Notes under the pieces: model-generated
Databases searched by the model: none
What the model saw: the letters and a program-made list of their open reading frames with translations, nothing else
Told to the model about the DNA's origin: nothing
Translations under genes and position numbers: made by a program
Origin: JBHOQX01 sp042408595
GTDB taxonomy: Bacteria > Chloroflexota > Chloroflexia > Chloroflexales > Roseiflexaceae
NCBI GenBank assembly: GCA_042408595.1
Contig: JBHOQX010000106.1
Span: 13,060 to 77,059 of the forward strand
DNA: 64,000 nucleotides
Direction of reading: 5' to 3'
Shown here: positions 32,713-41,778 of the stretch, one piece after another
Position numbering within the stretch: the first letter of the stretch is position 1
Layout: each line of letters starts with the position of its first letter

Positions 32713-33963
32713 ATGCGCGTTCGCCTGTTCGCTCCCTTGCTCGCCCTGCTGCTTGCACTGGCCGCCTGCGGCCAGGCGATGCCCGGCGGCCGCCCCACGC
32801 CCGCGGCCGGCTACGACCCGGCGGCCATGCCGTGGCAGAACGTTGTCGCCAAAGCGCGGGGCACGACCGTCAACATCCACATGTGGGGCGGCGACGACAC
32901 CATCAACCGCTACATGGACGAGTACGTCGCCCCGCGCGTCAAGCAGGAGTTCGACATCACCCTGAAGCGCACCCCGCTGAGCGACACCGTCGAGGCGGTC
33001 AACAAGATCGCCGGGGACAAGACCGCCGGCAAGGGCAGCGGCGGCGCGATCGACCTGCTCTGGGTGAACGGCGAAAACTTCCGCACCCTGCGCCAGGGTG
33101 GGCTGCTGTTCGGCCCGTGGGCGCGCGACATCCCCAACAGCCAGTACATTCCGTGGGACAAGCCGGATGTCGCCAACGATTTCGGCTACCCGGTGGATGG
33201 CTACGAAGCGCCGTGGGGCCGAGCGCAGTTCGTGATGGTCTACGACTCGGCGCGCGTGCCCGACCCGCCGAAGGCGTTCGCAGCGCTGCTCCAGTGGGCC
33301 CAGGCCCACCCGGGGCGCTTCACCTACCCGGCCCCGCCGGACTTCACCGGCAGCGTGTTCGTACGCCATGGCTTCTACGAGGCGGCCGGCGGCTACAAGG
33401 ACCTGCTCGGCCCGTTCAACCAGCAGACCTTCGACGCCAAAGCCCCGGCGGCTTGGAAGCTGTTCAACGACCTGGCCCCCCATCTATGGCGCGGTGGCCA
33501 GACCTACCCGCAGAGCATCGCCGAGCTCGACAAGCTGTTCGCCAACGGCGAGGTGGACTTCACCATGAGCTACAACCCGGCCCACGCCAGCGGCCAGATC
33601 GAGCGCGGCGTTTTCCCGCCGACTACCCGCTCGTACCTGTTCACCGCCGGGACGATCGCCAACACCCACTACCTGGCCATCCCGTTCAACGCCAGCAACC
33701 CGCCGGGCGCGATGGTCGTCGCCAATTTCCTGGAGTCGCCGGCGGCGCAGCTCGAAAAAGCCAAGCCGGCGGTCTGGGGCGACATGCCAGCGGTCGATAC
33801 CGCCCGCGTGCCCGAGGCGGAGCGCGCTGCCTTCGCGGCGCTGCCACGCGGCCCGGCGACCCTGCCGCTCGACGAACTATCGGCCCACGCGCAGCCCGAG
33901 CTGCAGGGCGATTGGCTGGAACAGATCGAAAAGGGCTGGATCGCGAACGTGCTGAAGCGATGA
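32713..33963 (+). CDS. ABC transporter substrate-binding lipoprotein, YnjB family
   Basis: A 416-residue lipoprotein with signal peptide and lipobox LAAC (lipid-bearing Cys19). Family blocks match the YnjB group: NIHMWGGDDTINRYMDEYV, RTPLSDTVEAVNKI, GGAIDLLWVNGENF, EAPWGRAQFVMVYDS and GRFTYPAPPDFTGSVF. In E. coli YnjBCD is an uncharacterised transporter sometimes compared with thiamine or spermidine/putrescine importers. AAGGAGACGAGG stands before ATG 32713. It opens an operon with a GH42 enzyme, two permeases, a kinase and, after an insertion, the ATPase. Confidence 0.88.
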   Translation: MRVRLFAPLLALLLALAACGQAMPGGRPTPAAGYDPAAMPWQNVVAKARGTTVNIHMWGGDDTINRYMDEYVAPRVKQEFDITLKRTPLSDTVEAVNKIAGDKTAGKGSGGAIDLLWVNGENFRTLRQGGLLFGPWARDIPNSQYIPWDKPDVANDFGYPVDGYEAPWGRAQFVMVYDSARVPDPPKAFAALLQWAQAHPGRFTYPAPPDFTGSVFVRHGFYEAAGGYKDLLGPFNQQTFDAKAPAAWKLFNDLAPHLWRGGQTYPQSIAELDKLFANGEVDFTMSYNPAHASGQIERGVFPPTTRSYLFTAGTIANTHYLAIPFNASNPPGAMVVANFLESPAAQLEKAKPAVWGDMPAVDTARVPEAERAAFAALPRGPATLPLDELSAHAQPELQGDWLEQIEKGWIANVLKR

Positions 33964-34095
33964 GCGGTAGCCGTGACCCAATGATACGGCGACACGCTGG
34001 CGAGATGCTGGACGAGGCTGCCTGAACCGACCAGGGGACCGGGCACACGGCCATCCGCCCGCCAGCGTGTCACCCTCGTATCAGCAGACGCACCC

Positions 34096-36243
34096 ATGAC
34101 CGACGCATCCTTTCCCACCGGCGCGAGCTACTACCCGCCGCACCACGACCCGGAGGACTGGGCGCGGGACGTGGCGGCCATGGCCGCGGCCGGGATGACC
34201 TGCATCCGCTCGGCGGAGCTGCTGGCGAGCTGGGATTACATCGAGAAGGAGCGCGGGCAGCCCGACTGGAGCTGGCTCGATGCGCTGTTCGACGCGGCGC
34301 AGCGCCACGGCATCCGCATCCTGCTCGGCACCGGCTCGCCCAGCCCGCCGATCTGGCTGCTCGACCTGTACCCCGACGCGCAGATTATCGACCGCGACGG
34401 CGTGCCCTTCCCGACCGGGACGGTCTGGGGCTGGGCCTGCCGCAACCACCCCGGCTATCGCGCCGAGGTCGAGCGCTATCTGCGGCTGCTGGTGGCGCGC
34501 TACGGCGGCCACCCCGCGCTCTGGGCCTGGCAGATCGACAACGAGCCGGGGTTTCCGTTCATCCCGCGGCGTGGCGAGGCGGCCCTGCGACTCTACGACT
34601 ACAACCCGCACACCGTCGCCGCCTTCCGCGCCTGGCTGCGGGCGAAGTACGGCACGCTGGAGGCGCTGAACGTCGCCTGGCGCTGGGACTGCACACACCA
34701 CCAGTACCGCGACTGGGCGCAGGTCCAGGCGCCGCGCTCCATGCCGCAGGAGTGGGGCGTCGTCACCGCCTGGCTCGACTGGCGGACGTTTCTGTACGAG
34801 AACATGGCGGCGTTCGTCGGCTGGCAGCGGGGGCTCATCCGCGCGGCGGGCGCGCCGCAGCCGGCCATGACCAACGTCTTCGCGCTCTCGGGCCGCGAGG
34901 TGGAGATGGGGCTTGACCCCTGGCGGATGGCGCGCGAGGTAGACGCGATCGGCTACGACCTGTACCCCGGCATCAACCGACGACTGCACGCCGAGCCGGA
35001 GTACATCTCTATGTTTCTCGACATGGGGCGCAGCACGGCCCGGGCCGCCGGCGCGGCCTTCTGGCTGCCGGAGCTGGAGAGCGGCCCGGTGAACGGCTGG
35101 GCGCTCGGGCCGGACTACACCACCAGCGCGGCGGATATCACCCGCTATAACCTGGAGGCGCTGGCCCACGGCGCGAAAGCCATCCTGTACCAGGGCTACC
35201 GTGAATGGCCGTGCATCCCCATCCACTGGGGCGCGCTGGCGGACTTCGAGGGCCAGCCGACACCGCGCTACCAGGCGGCAGCGCGCATCAACCGGATGCT
35301 CGGCGAGCACGCCGCGCTGTTCCTGGCCGCCGCGCCGCCGCCAGCCCAGGTTGCGCTGTTCGACGACACGCGCAACGCCACCGTGCTCCATGGCATGGGC
35401 GCGGAGGACCTGCTGCGGCGCTGCCGGCGCGGAGCCTACCGCACCTTCTGGCGCGCGGGGTACTCGCTGGAGTTTGTGGATGCGGCCGGGCTGCAGGAGG
35501 GCGGCGAACGGCTTCCGGCATGCGTCGTGCTCCCCTGCGCGCTGCTGATCGACGCGGCGACCGGGGCGGCGCTGCGGCGGTTCGTTGAGCGCGGCGGCAC
35601 GCTGATTGCGTTCGCCAAATGCGCCTGGGTGGATGAGCGCGGCTGGAGCTGGGCGCGCCAGCCGGGGGCCGGGCTGGAGGCGGTGTTCGGCGCACGGGCC
35701 GGCGAGGCGGAGCGGGTTGGAGGTGAACCGGCCGCCCTGGAGCTCGACCCGACCGTTGCGCTGGCGGCGCGCCTCCAGCCGGCGGTCGCCGGCCTGGTCT
35801 TCCACCACCGCCAGCCGCTCCTGCCGTTGGACGGCACCGAGGTGCTCGCCCGGTTCGCGGACGGTAGCGTGGCGATCACCCGGCGACGGCTGGGCGCGGG
35901 CCAGGCCATCCTGGTGGGCACACACTTGGACGCAGCGGCGCTAGAACACGATGCGGCGGCTGCGCTGGTGCTGGCGCTGGCCGAAAGCGCCGGCCTCGCG
36001 CGCCCGCTGGAGTGCACAGCGCCGCCCGGGGTGGATGCGCACCTGCTCGAATCGAGCGGCGCGCAGCTGTTTATCCTGACCAACAACGGCCCGGCCCCGG
36101 CGCGCGTTCGGGTTCGCCCGGCACACGCGGCGCTGCGGCAGGCGAGCGAGCTGCTGCACGGGCTGCCGGTGCGTATCGAGGACGGTGCGGCGCTGGTCGA
36201 GCTGCCAGCGTGGGATGGCGCGGTGGTGCGCGCGGGAGGCTAG
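34096..36243 (+). CDS. Beta-galactosidase, glycoside hydrolase family 42
   Basis: A 715-residue cytoplasmic enzyme (no signal) that removes terminal beta-galactosyl (or arabinosyl) residues. The TIM barrel begins GASYYPPHHDPEDWARDVAA. The acid/base Glu150 is in WQIDNEPG and the nucleophile is in LPELESGP (Glu326 by pattern; Glu328 is the alternative). A trimerisation domain (from about residue 400) and a C-terminal beta domain follow. Its place inside an ABC operon, 132 bases after the binding protein and five bases before a permease start, implies the transporter imports a galactose-bearing substrate, which is inference. Confidence 0.92.
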   Translation: MTDASFPTGASYYPPHHDPEDWARDVAAMAAAGMTCIRSAELLASWDYIEKERGQPDWSWLDALFDAAQRHGIRILLGTGSPSPPIWLLDLYPDAQIIDRDGVPFPTGTVWGWACRNHPGYRAEVERYLRLLVARYGGHPALWAWQIDNEPGFPFIPRRGEAALRLYDYNPHTVAAFRAWLRAKYGTLEALNVAWRWDCTHHQYRDWAQVQAPRSMPQEWGVVTAWLDWRTFLYENMAAFVGWQRGLIRAAGAPQPAMTNVFALSGREVEMGLDPWRMAREVDAIGYDLYPGINRRLHAEPEYISMFLDMGRSTARAAGAAFWLPELESGPVNGWALGPDYTTSAADITRYNLEALAHGAKAILYQGYREWPCIPIHWGALADFEGQPTPRYQAAARINRMLGEHAALFLAAAPPPAQVALFDDTRNATVLHGMGAEDLLRRCRRGAYRTFWRAGYSLEFVDAAGLQEGGERLPACVVLPCALLIDAATGAALRRFVERGGTLIAFAKCAWVDERGWSWARQPGAGLEAVFGARAGEAERVGGEPAALELDPTVALAARLQPAVAGLVFHHRQPLLPLDGTEVLARFADGSVAITRRRLGAGQAILVGTHLDAAALEHDAAAALVLALAESAGLARPLECTAPPGVDAHLLESSGAQLFILTNNGPAPARVRVRPAHAALRQASELLHGLPVRIEDGAALVELPAWDGAVVRAGG

Positions 36244-36248
36244 CGGGT

Positions 36249-37145
36249 GTGCGACGTGCGAACGGAACAGACCGCAACACCTGGCTGCTGCTGCTGCCAA
36301 CGGTAGCGCTGCTGGGGGTGCTGTTCGTCGGCGGGCTGGCCGTGGGGGTGGCCCAGAGCCTGGGCTGGCTGAGCCTGGTGCCAGTGGCCGCCCCGAGCCT
36401 GGCGTACTACCGCGAGGCGCTCGGCGGCCGCGACTTCGCCCGCTCGCTCGGGCTGACGCTGTACATCGCGGCGGCCGCCACGGCGCTGGCGGCGGCCCTG
36501 AGCCTGGGGCTGGCGCTGCTGCTGCGGCGGGCGTTCCGCGGTGTGTGGGCGCTGCGGCTGCTGGTGCAGTTGCCGCTGCCTGTGCCGCATCTGGTCGCAG
36601 CGGTCGGTGTGGCGCTGCTGCTGGCGCAGAGCGGCATCCTCGCCCGGCTACTCTACGCCGCCGGACTGCTCGCCGATCAGGCCGACTTCCCGCCGCTGGT
36701 GAACGACCGTGGCGCGGTGGCGGTGATCCTGACATACGTCTGGAAAGAGGTTCCGTTCATTACCCTGGTGACGATCGCGGCGCTGCGCGGCGCCGGGACG
36801 GAGCTGGAGGTCGTGGCGCGCAACCTGGGCGCGACGCCGTGGCTGGCGTTTCGTTATGTCACGCTGCCGCTGGTCGGGCCGGCAGTGCTGGGCGCGGCGA
36901 CGATCGTGTTCGCTTACACCGCCGGGGCGTTCGAGGTTCCGCTCCTGCTTGGGCAGAGCTACCCGCGCGTGCTGGCGGTCGAGGCCTATGCCCGCTATCA
37001 AGAGACCGACCTGGCGGCGCGGCCGGGCGCCCTGGCGCTGAACACGGTGCTGGCGGCGTTGACGGCGCTGGCGGCGCCGCCCTATGTCTGGCTGCTGCGC
37101 CGCGCCGGCTCGCTGGGCCGCGCCGAGGCGAGCCGGGAGCGCTAG
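36249..37145 (+). CDS. ABC transporter permease, YnjC N-terminal half type
   Basis: A 298-residue binding-protein-dependent permease with six or more helices. It shows LLLLPTVALLGVLFVGGLAVG, LLVQLPLPVPHLVAAVGVAL and the EAA loop ARNLGATPWLAFRYVTLPLVG. In E. coli YnjC both permease halves are one protein; here the halves are separate genes. GTG 36249 is taken as start, with GGGAGG nine bases upstream (inside the GH42 end). It pairs with the second permease at 38265. Confidence 0.85.
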   Translation: MRRANGTDRNTWLLLLPTVALLGVLFVGGLAVGVAQSLGWLSLVPVAAPSLAYYREALGGRDFARSLGLTLYIAAAATALAAALSLGLALLLRRAFRGVWALRLLVQLPLPVPHLVAAVGVALLLAQSGILARLLYAAGLLADQADFPPLVNDRGAVAVILTYVWKEVPFITLVTIAALRGAGTELEVVARNLGATPWLAFRYVTLPLVGPAVLGAATIVFAYTAGAFEVPLLLGQSYPRVLAVEAYARYQETDLAARPGALALNTVLAALTALAAPPYVWLLRRAGSLGRAEASRER

Positions 37146-37215
37146 GCGGGCCAGCCACTACACTCATGAGGTGCGGCGATGCCGCCCGCAGGCCTGTCTG
37201 GAGAGGAGCTTCGGA

Positions 37216-38277
37216 TTGCTCGCGACCGAGCTGCTGCCCCAACTGTGCGACTATCTGGCCGGGCCAGGCGTGTGCGAGGCGCTCGGGGTGGCCCCTGGCC
37301 CGTGGCGGCTGGCGTTCCTGGCGCAGGGCGAGTACAACATCAACTACCTGCTGACCGACGCCGCCGGCCGGCGCATGGTCCTGCGGGTGAACACCGGGAC
37401 GCAGATCGGGCAGGCCGGGGGCGCGCAGATCGCCTACGAGGCCGCCGCGCTGCGCCTGCTCGGTCCGGCGGGCGTCGCGCCGCGGCTGCTGGCGCTGGAC
37501 GACACCCTCAGCCGGCTGCCATACGGCCTGCTGCTGATGGAGTACCTGCCGGGCGGGCCGCTGCGCTACGGCGACCCGGCGCACCTGGACGCGGCGGCGG
37601 CCACGCTTGCCCGCCTGCACAACATCCCCGCGCCAACCGACGGCCCGTTCATCCGGCGCCGCCCGCTGGCGGACGACCTGACCGAGGCGCGCGGCTGGCT
37701 GGCGCCGTACCTGGCCTGCACGCGCGCCCCGTCGGCGGTCCGCGCCCTGTTCGCTCGCGCCCTGGCCCGCGCCGCCGCCGATGCCGGGCGCTTCGCCGGG
37801 CGCTTTCCCACGCCCTGGGCGCTGGTCCACACCGATGTTCAGGCGCATAACTGGGTGGTGGACGATGGGCGGGAAGCCGCGGACGGCGGGCGCAGCGCGG
37901 AGCCCGCTGGGGTGCGCTGCCGGCTGGTCGATTGGGAGCGCCCGCTGATCGACGATCCGAGCTACGATCTGGTACACTTTCTCTTGCCGACCACTACGCG
38001 CTGGAAGTGCGGCTACACCTTTTCCGAGGCTGAGCGCGAGCGCTTCCTGGAGCGCTACTGCGCCGCCCGGCCGGACCTGGAGGCCGACGAACTGCGCGAG
38101 CGGGTGGTGATCCGCTGGCCGTTCATTCTGCTGCGCGCGCTCGGCTGGTGCGCCGGCGCGTGGGTCGAGTACACCGGCCCCGGCCGCGCGCTGGACAACC
38201 GCGACACGCTGGCGACGATCGAGGACTATCTGCGCCCTGCGGCGCTGGAGGAGCTGTTCGGCGCATGGCTGTACTGA
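37216..38277 (+). CDS. Aminoglycoside phosphotransferase (APH)/choline kinase-like protein
   Basis: A 353-residue small-molecule kinase. It has the nucleotide loop FLAQGEYNINYLLTD, the Lys-equivalent region RMVLRVNTGTQIG, the Brenner-type catalytic loop ALVHTDVQAHNWVV and the metal motif LVDWERPLIDDPSYDLVHFL. It is of the choline, thiamine or homoserine kinase type rather than a resistance enzyme. Start TTG 37216 is chosen for GAGAGGAG seven bases upstream. It lies between the two permease genes, overlapping the second, so it may phosphorylate the imported substrate to trap it (inference). Confidence 0.8.
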   Translation: MLATELLPQLCDYLAGPGVCEALGVAPGPWRLAFLAQGEYNINYLLTDAAGRRMVLRVNTGTQIGQAGGAQIAYEAAALRLLGPAGVAPRLLALDDTLSRLPYGLLLMEYLPGGPLRYGDPAHLDAAAATLARLHNIPAPTDGPFIRRRPLADDLTEARGWLAPYLACTRAPSAVRALFARALARAAADAGRFAGRFPTPWALVHTDVQAHNWVVDDGREAADGGRSAEPAGVRCRLVDWERPLIDDPSYDLVHFLLPTTTRWKCGYTFSEAERERFLERYCAARPDLEADELRERVVIRWPFILLRALGWCAGAWVEYTGPGRALDNRDTLATIEDYLRPAALEELFGAWLY

Positions 38278-39128
38278 CGGGCAACGAACGCCGACCGACA
38301 AACAGCATGCCACACCGCGCCAGGGCACAGAATATGGCTCGCGCCGGCCGGTGGACGATCGTCGTGCTCGCCGTGGCCTGGACGCTCGCCCCGCTGCTGC
38401 CGCTTGTGCCCTGGTCGCTCAGCGCCGGCTGGCGCTGGCCGGACCTCTTGCCGGAGCGCTGGAGCGGGCGGGCCTGGGCATACCTGGTTTCGCCGGGCGC
38501 CCAGGCGCTGCCGGCGCTGCTGACGAGCCTGGCGCTGGCCGCCGCGGTGACGCTCCTGGCCCTGGCGGCCGGGCTGCCGGCAGCGCTGGCGCTCGGGCAG
38601 CGGCGCTTCCGCGGGCGGGCGCTGGTCGAGTTACTGGTCTTCGCGCCGATCCTGACCCCGCCGCTGACGGTTGCGATGGGCCTGCAGGTGGTCTTTGTGC
38701 GGCTTGGACTGGCGGATACCGCCCCCGGCGTGCTGCTGGTCCACCTGGTCTTTGCCGTGCCGTATGTCGTGCTCATCCTGGCGAGCGCCTGCGCCGCGCT
38801 CGGGCCGGAGTGGGAGCAGCAGGCGCGCGCGCTGGGCGCATCCCCGTGGCGGGCGTTCTGGCATGTCACGCTGCCGCTGCTGCGCCCGGCGCTGGCGGTC
38901 GCGGCGCTGCTGGCCTTCCTGGTAAGCTGGAGCCAGTATGCGCTGACGCTGCTGATCGGCGGCGGGGCGGTCTTCACCCTGCCGTTGCTGGTCTTCGCCG
39001 TGGCGCGCGGCAGCGACCCGGCGCTGGCCGCGGCGGCGGCGCTGTTATTTGTTGCGCCGACGATCATCTTTCTGGCACTTGCCGCGCGCAACCTGGCCGA
39101 GCGCGATGGGGGCCTGGGAGTATTATGA
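38265..39128 (+). CDS. ABC transporter permease, YnjC C-terminal half type
   Basis: A 287-residue inner-membrane permease: WTIVVLAVAWTLAPLLPLVPW, then FAPILTPPLTVAMGLQVVFV and the EAA loop ARALGASPWRAFWHVTLPLL. ATG 38265 overlaps the last codons of the kinase gene and has GGAGGAG ahead; ATG 38307 and 38334 are alternatives. The stop TGA overlaps an ATG (ATGA at 39125) that is the start of a truncated copy of the ATPase gene, showing that the ATPase originally followed directly. Confidence 0.85.
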   Translation: MAVLTGNERRPTNSMPHRARAQNMARAGRWTIVVLAVAWTLAPLLPLVPWSLSAGWRWPDLLPERWSGRAWAYLVSPGAQALPALLTSLALAAAVTLLALAAGLPAALALGQRRFRGRALVELLVFAPILTPPLTVAMGLQVVFVRLGLADTAPGVLLVHLVFAVPYVVLILASACAALGPEWEQQARALGASPWRAFWHVTLPLLRPALAVAALLAFLVSWSQYALTLLIGGGAVFTLPLLVFAVARGSDPALAAAAALLFVAPTIIFLALAARNLAERDGGLGVL

Positions 39129-39130
39129 AG
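39091..39130 (+). repeat. 40-bp direct repeat, left copy
   Basis: Identical to 40593-40632. It covers the last codons of the permease (LAERDGGLGVL), its stop and the first two codons of the ATPase. The two copies flank the metF-like gene. Confidence 0.95.
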
Positions 39131-39190
39131 ATGGCAGCACTCCCGATCACCGATCTTCCCATCTGCGATGGCCGGGGCGTGGCCGCTGGG
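39125..39190 (+). pseudogene. Truncated duplicate of the ATPase gene start
   Basis: From ATG 39125 the text reads MKMAALPITDLPICDGRG, aligned to MKAAELTITNLTIRYGPG at 40627. The 54 bases after the exact repeat match at 39 positions. Homology then fades, although GGCGGAGCATCCGCG at about 39232 recurs at about 40834 in the ATPase. The rest up to 39366 is unassigned; on the minus strand it encodes a short membrane-helix-like stretch (VLGLLLVIVAIVARKRLLKK). Confidence 0.7.
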
Positions 39191-39366
39191 CTACACGCCC
39201 CAACGCCGCACAGCGACCCCGCGCCTGATAGGCGGAGCATCCGCGCGTCGCGGGCACTGGTGCGCTTCTTCAGCAGCCGCTTTCGGGCAACGATAGCCAC
39301 GATCACCAGGAGGAGCCCCAACACGGCAGCCGACCCGGCGCTCAAACCGGGTGGAGGTGGTGCACC

Positions 39367-40515
39367 ATGACATTCCTAGCATCGCAGCCGGGTTGTGTCC
39401 AGTCGCTGCAGCCTGCAGCGGTCCCCACCGACCTGTGTACCAGCTTGGCGCGCTGTCCGAAGCACATGCGCGATGGACCGTGTGGCGGCATCGCGCCGGA
39501 CGGCAGCTGCGAGGCAGACGCAGCACTGACATGTCCGTTTCTGGCTGCGCTTGCTGCACTGCCCTGGCGCAACCCGTGTGTACCAGCGGGTCGGCCGCCA
39601 CCACGCAGCGCGGGCCGGCTCGAGGCGGCGCTGCGTGCTGGATCCTTTGTGGTGATCGCCGAGGCCTATACGCCCGACAGCGCCGACTTGAGCGGGTTGG
39701 TCGCTCGCTATGCCGCCCTGGCGCCGTATGTCACGGCGGTCAACATCGCCGAGCACGCCCTGGCATCGCCGCACGCTGCGACCCTCGCCGCCGCCGCGCT
39801 GCTGGAGCGCGCCGGGGTCGAGACGATCGTCAACATGACCTGCCGTGACCGCAACCGGATCGCGGCACAGGGCGATCTGCTGGGCGCAGCGGCGGTCGGG
39901 GTCAAGAACGTTTTCTGTGTGACCGGCGACCACCCGTGCCGTGGCGATGACCGCGGTGCGCGGGGTGTCTATGATCTCGATTCCTTTGGGCTGATCAGGC
40001 TGGCACGGCAGTTATGCGACACGGAACGGCTGGTCGGTGGCCGCCGATTGGAGACACCGCCACGCTTGTTTGTGGGCGCGGCTGCCAACCCGTTTTCACC
40101 CCCCTACGAGGTGCAGGCCGAGCGGGTTGCAGCGAAGGTGGTCGCCGGCGCAGACTTTATTCAGACACAGGCGGTCTTCGATCTGCCCGCACTTGGCGCG
40201 TTTATCGATCAATTGCACGCCTTCAAAGCCTTGGATCGAGCCTGGCTGATCGTCGGCGTGGCCATCATAACGTCGCTGGAGCAGGCCCGCTGGCTGCAGC
40301 GCGATGTGCCCGGGGCGCGCGTGCCCGACGCCCTGGTCGATCGCCTGGCGACGATCCCTGCTCAGCGACAGCGGGCCTACGGCTTGGATTATACGCTCGA
40401 ATTGATCCAGCGGCTGCGCCTGACGCCGGGTGTCAGTGGCGTGCTGCTGTTTCCATTGCACGGCGATATCGACTCACTCGCTGAATTGGTGCCGCGGCTC
40501 GAGCCGGAGCGCTGA
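39367..40515 (+). CDS. Methylenetetrahydrofolate reductase-like protein with N-terminal Cys-rich MTHFR_C domain
   Basis: A 382-residue protein. Residues from about 1 to 65 hold the Cys-rich module seen as MTHFR_C (CTSLARCPKHMRDGPCGG, GSCEAD, CPF). The rest is a MetF-type FAD TIM barrel: NMTCRDRNRIAAQGDLLGA, VKNVFCVTGDHP, FVGAAANPF, and GADFIQTQAVFDLPAL. It would reduce methylene-THF to methyl-THF; forms with the Cys-rich module are known from acetogens and Chloroflexota. It is inserted between the YnjC-type permease and its ATPase, flanked by a direct repeat, and so is probably not part of the original operon. Confidence 0.85.
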   Translation: MTFLASQPGCVQSLQPAAVPTDLCTSLARCPKHMRDGPCGGIAPDGSCEADAALTCPFLAALAALPWRNPCVPAGRPPPRSAGRLEAALRAGSFVVIAEAYTPDSADLSGLVARYAALAPYVTAVNIAEHALASPHAATLAAAALLERAGVETIVNMTCRDRNRIAAQGDLLGAAAVGVKNVFCVTGDHPCRGDDRGARGVYDLDSFGLIRLARQLCDTERLVGGRRLETPPRLFVGAAANPFSPPYEVQAERVAAKVVAGADFIQTQAVFDLPALGAFIDQLHAFKALDRAWLIVGVAIITSLEQARWLQRDVPGARVPDALVDRLATIPAQRQRAYGLDYTLELIQRLRLTPGVSGVLLFPLHGDIDSLAELVPRLEPER

Positions 40516-40592
40516 GCGAGTCGGAGTCGCAGCGACCGATAGGCCGTTGCAGACGTTCAACCGTGATGTTCCCCGCTGACGCTCGCCGCGCC

Positions 40593-40632
40593 ACCTGGCC
40601 GAGCGCGATGGGGGCCTGGGAGTATTATGAAG
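40593..40632 (+). repeat. 40-bp direct repeat, right copy
   Basis: Exact copy of 39091-39130. Here it is non-coding except for the first two ATPase codons and provides the ribosome site (CTGGGAG) of the ATPase. Confidence 0.95.
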
Positions 40633-41706
40633 GCGGCAGAGCTCACCATCACCAACCTGACCATCCGCTATGGCCCGGGCGCGGCGCCGGCCGTGGCGCA
40701 CCTGTCGCTTGCGGCGCGGCCGGGCGAGTTGCTGGCGCTGCTCGGCCCGTCGGGCAGCGGCAAGAGCACCACGCTTCGGGCGGTCGCCGGGTTTCTCGCG
40801 CCGGAGCCGGGCGGCGACATCGCGCTCGACGGGCGGAGCATCCGCGACCTGCCGCCCGAGCGCCGCGAGACGGCGCTGGTCTTCCAGCAGCCGACGCTCT
40901 TCCCCCACATGTCACTGGCCGACAACATCGGCTTCGGCCTGCTGATGCGCTGCGTCGGGCGGGCCGAGCGCCGGCGCGAGGCCGAGCGCCTCCTGGCAGC
41001 CGTTCAACTCGCCGGCTACGCCGACCGGCGGCCGCACCAGATCAGCGGCGGGCAGCGGCAGCGGGTGGCGCTCGCCCGCGCCCTGGCGACACGCCCGCGG
41101 CTGCTGCTGCTCGACGAGCCGTTCGCCGCGCTCGACCCGGAGCTGCGCGACGAGATGCGGGCGCTGGTGCGCTCCCTGCAGCGCGCCGAACAGGTGACGA
41201 CGCTGCTCGTCACCCACGACCAGCAGGAGGCATCCCTGCTGGCCGACCGCATCGCACTGATCATCGGGGGCCGGCTGCAGCAGATCGGCCCGCCGGAGGC
41301 GTTCTACGAGCGCCCGGCCAGCCTGGCGGTGGCGCGTTTCTTCGGCGCGCAGAACTTCCTGCCCGGCACGCTCGACGCCGGCGGCGGCGTGGTGCGCACA
41401 GCCGTGGGCCCGCTGCCGCTGCGCCAGGACGGCCTGCCCCCCGGCCCGGTCACGGCGATCATCCGCCCGGAGCACGTCCGGCTGGCCTGCCCAACGACCG
41501 ACGGCGGCTTGCCAGGGTTGGTGCGCGAACGCCAGTTCATCGGCGGGATGCACCGCTACATCGTGGAGGTCGGCCCGGCTCAACTCGCCGCGCTTCAACC
41601 GACCGCGCTCTACCAGCCCGGCGATGCCGTGCGTGTGCTCCTCCCAGAGGAGCACGTGGCGGTCGTACCAGACGAGCAGGACGCAGGTATCATGCAGGCG
41701 GAGTGA
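40627..41706 (+). CDS. ABC transporter ATP-binding protein, YnjD/Pot type with TOBE domain
   Basis: The 359-residue ATPase of the transporter. Walker A GPSGSGKST is at residues 40-48, the Q-loop is in VFQQPTLFPHMS, the signature is SGGQRQRVALARAL, Walker B is LLLLDEPFAALDPE and the H-loop is VTHDQQEA. A C-terminal TOBE-like regulatory domain runs from about residue 240 (IRPEHVRL). ATG 40627 lies in the right-hand 40-bp repeat. It completes the YnjBCD set of binding protein, two permeases and ATPase, now split by 1.5 kb. Confidence 0.92.
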   Translation: MKAAELTITNLTIRYGPGAAPAVAHLSLAARPGELLALLGPSGSGKSTTLRAVAGFLAPEPGGDIALDGRSIRDLPPERRETALVFQQPTLFPHMSLADNIGFGLLMRCVGRAERRREAERLLAAVQLAGYADRRPHQISGGQRQRVALARALATRPRLLLLDEPFAALDPELRDEMRALVRSLQRAEQVTTLLVTHDQQEASLLADRIALIIGGRLQQIGPPEAFYERPASLAVARFFGAQNFLPGTLDAGGGVVRTAVGPLPLRQDGLPPGPVTAIIRPEHVRLACPTTDGGLPGLVRERQFIGGMHRYIVEVGPAQLAALQPTALYQPGDAVRVLLPEEHVAVVPDEQDAGIMQAE

Positions 41707-41778
41707 CGTATGATGCGTGCGGCGGACATCTGTCCAGAGTCCATTCTTCATTCATCAGTTACCTGAAAGGACGCCCCT

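Noticed and set aside
39064..39345. Minus-strand frame with a membrane-helix-like stretch
   Set aside because: It overlaps permease coding sequence and the duplicated ATPase start; no ribosome site or homology.
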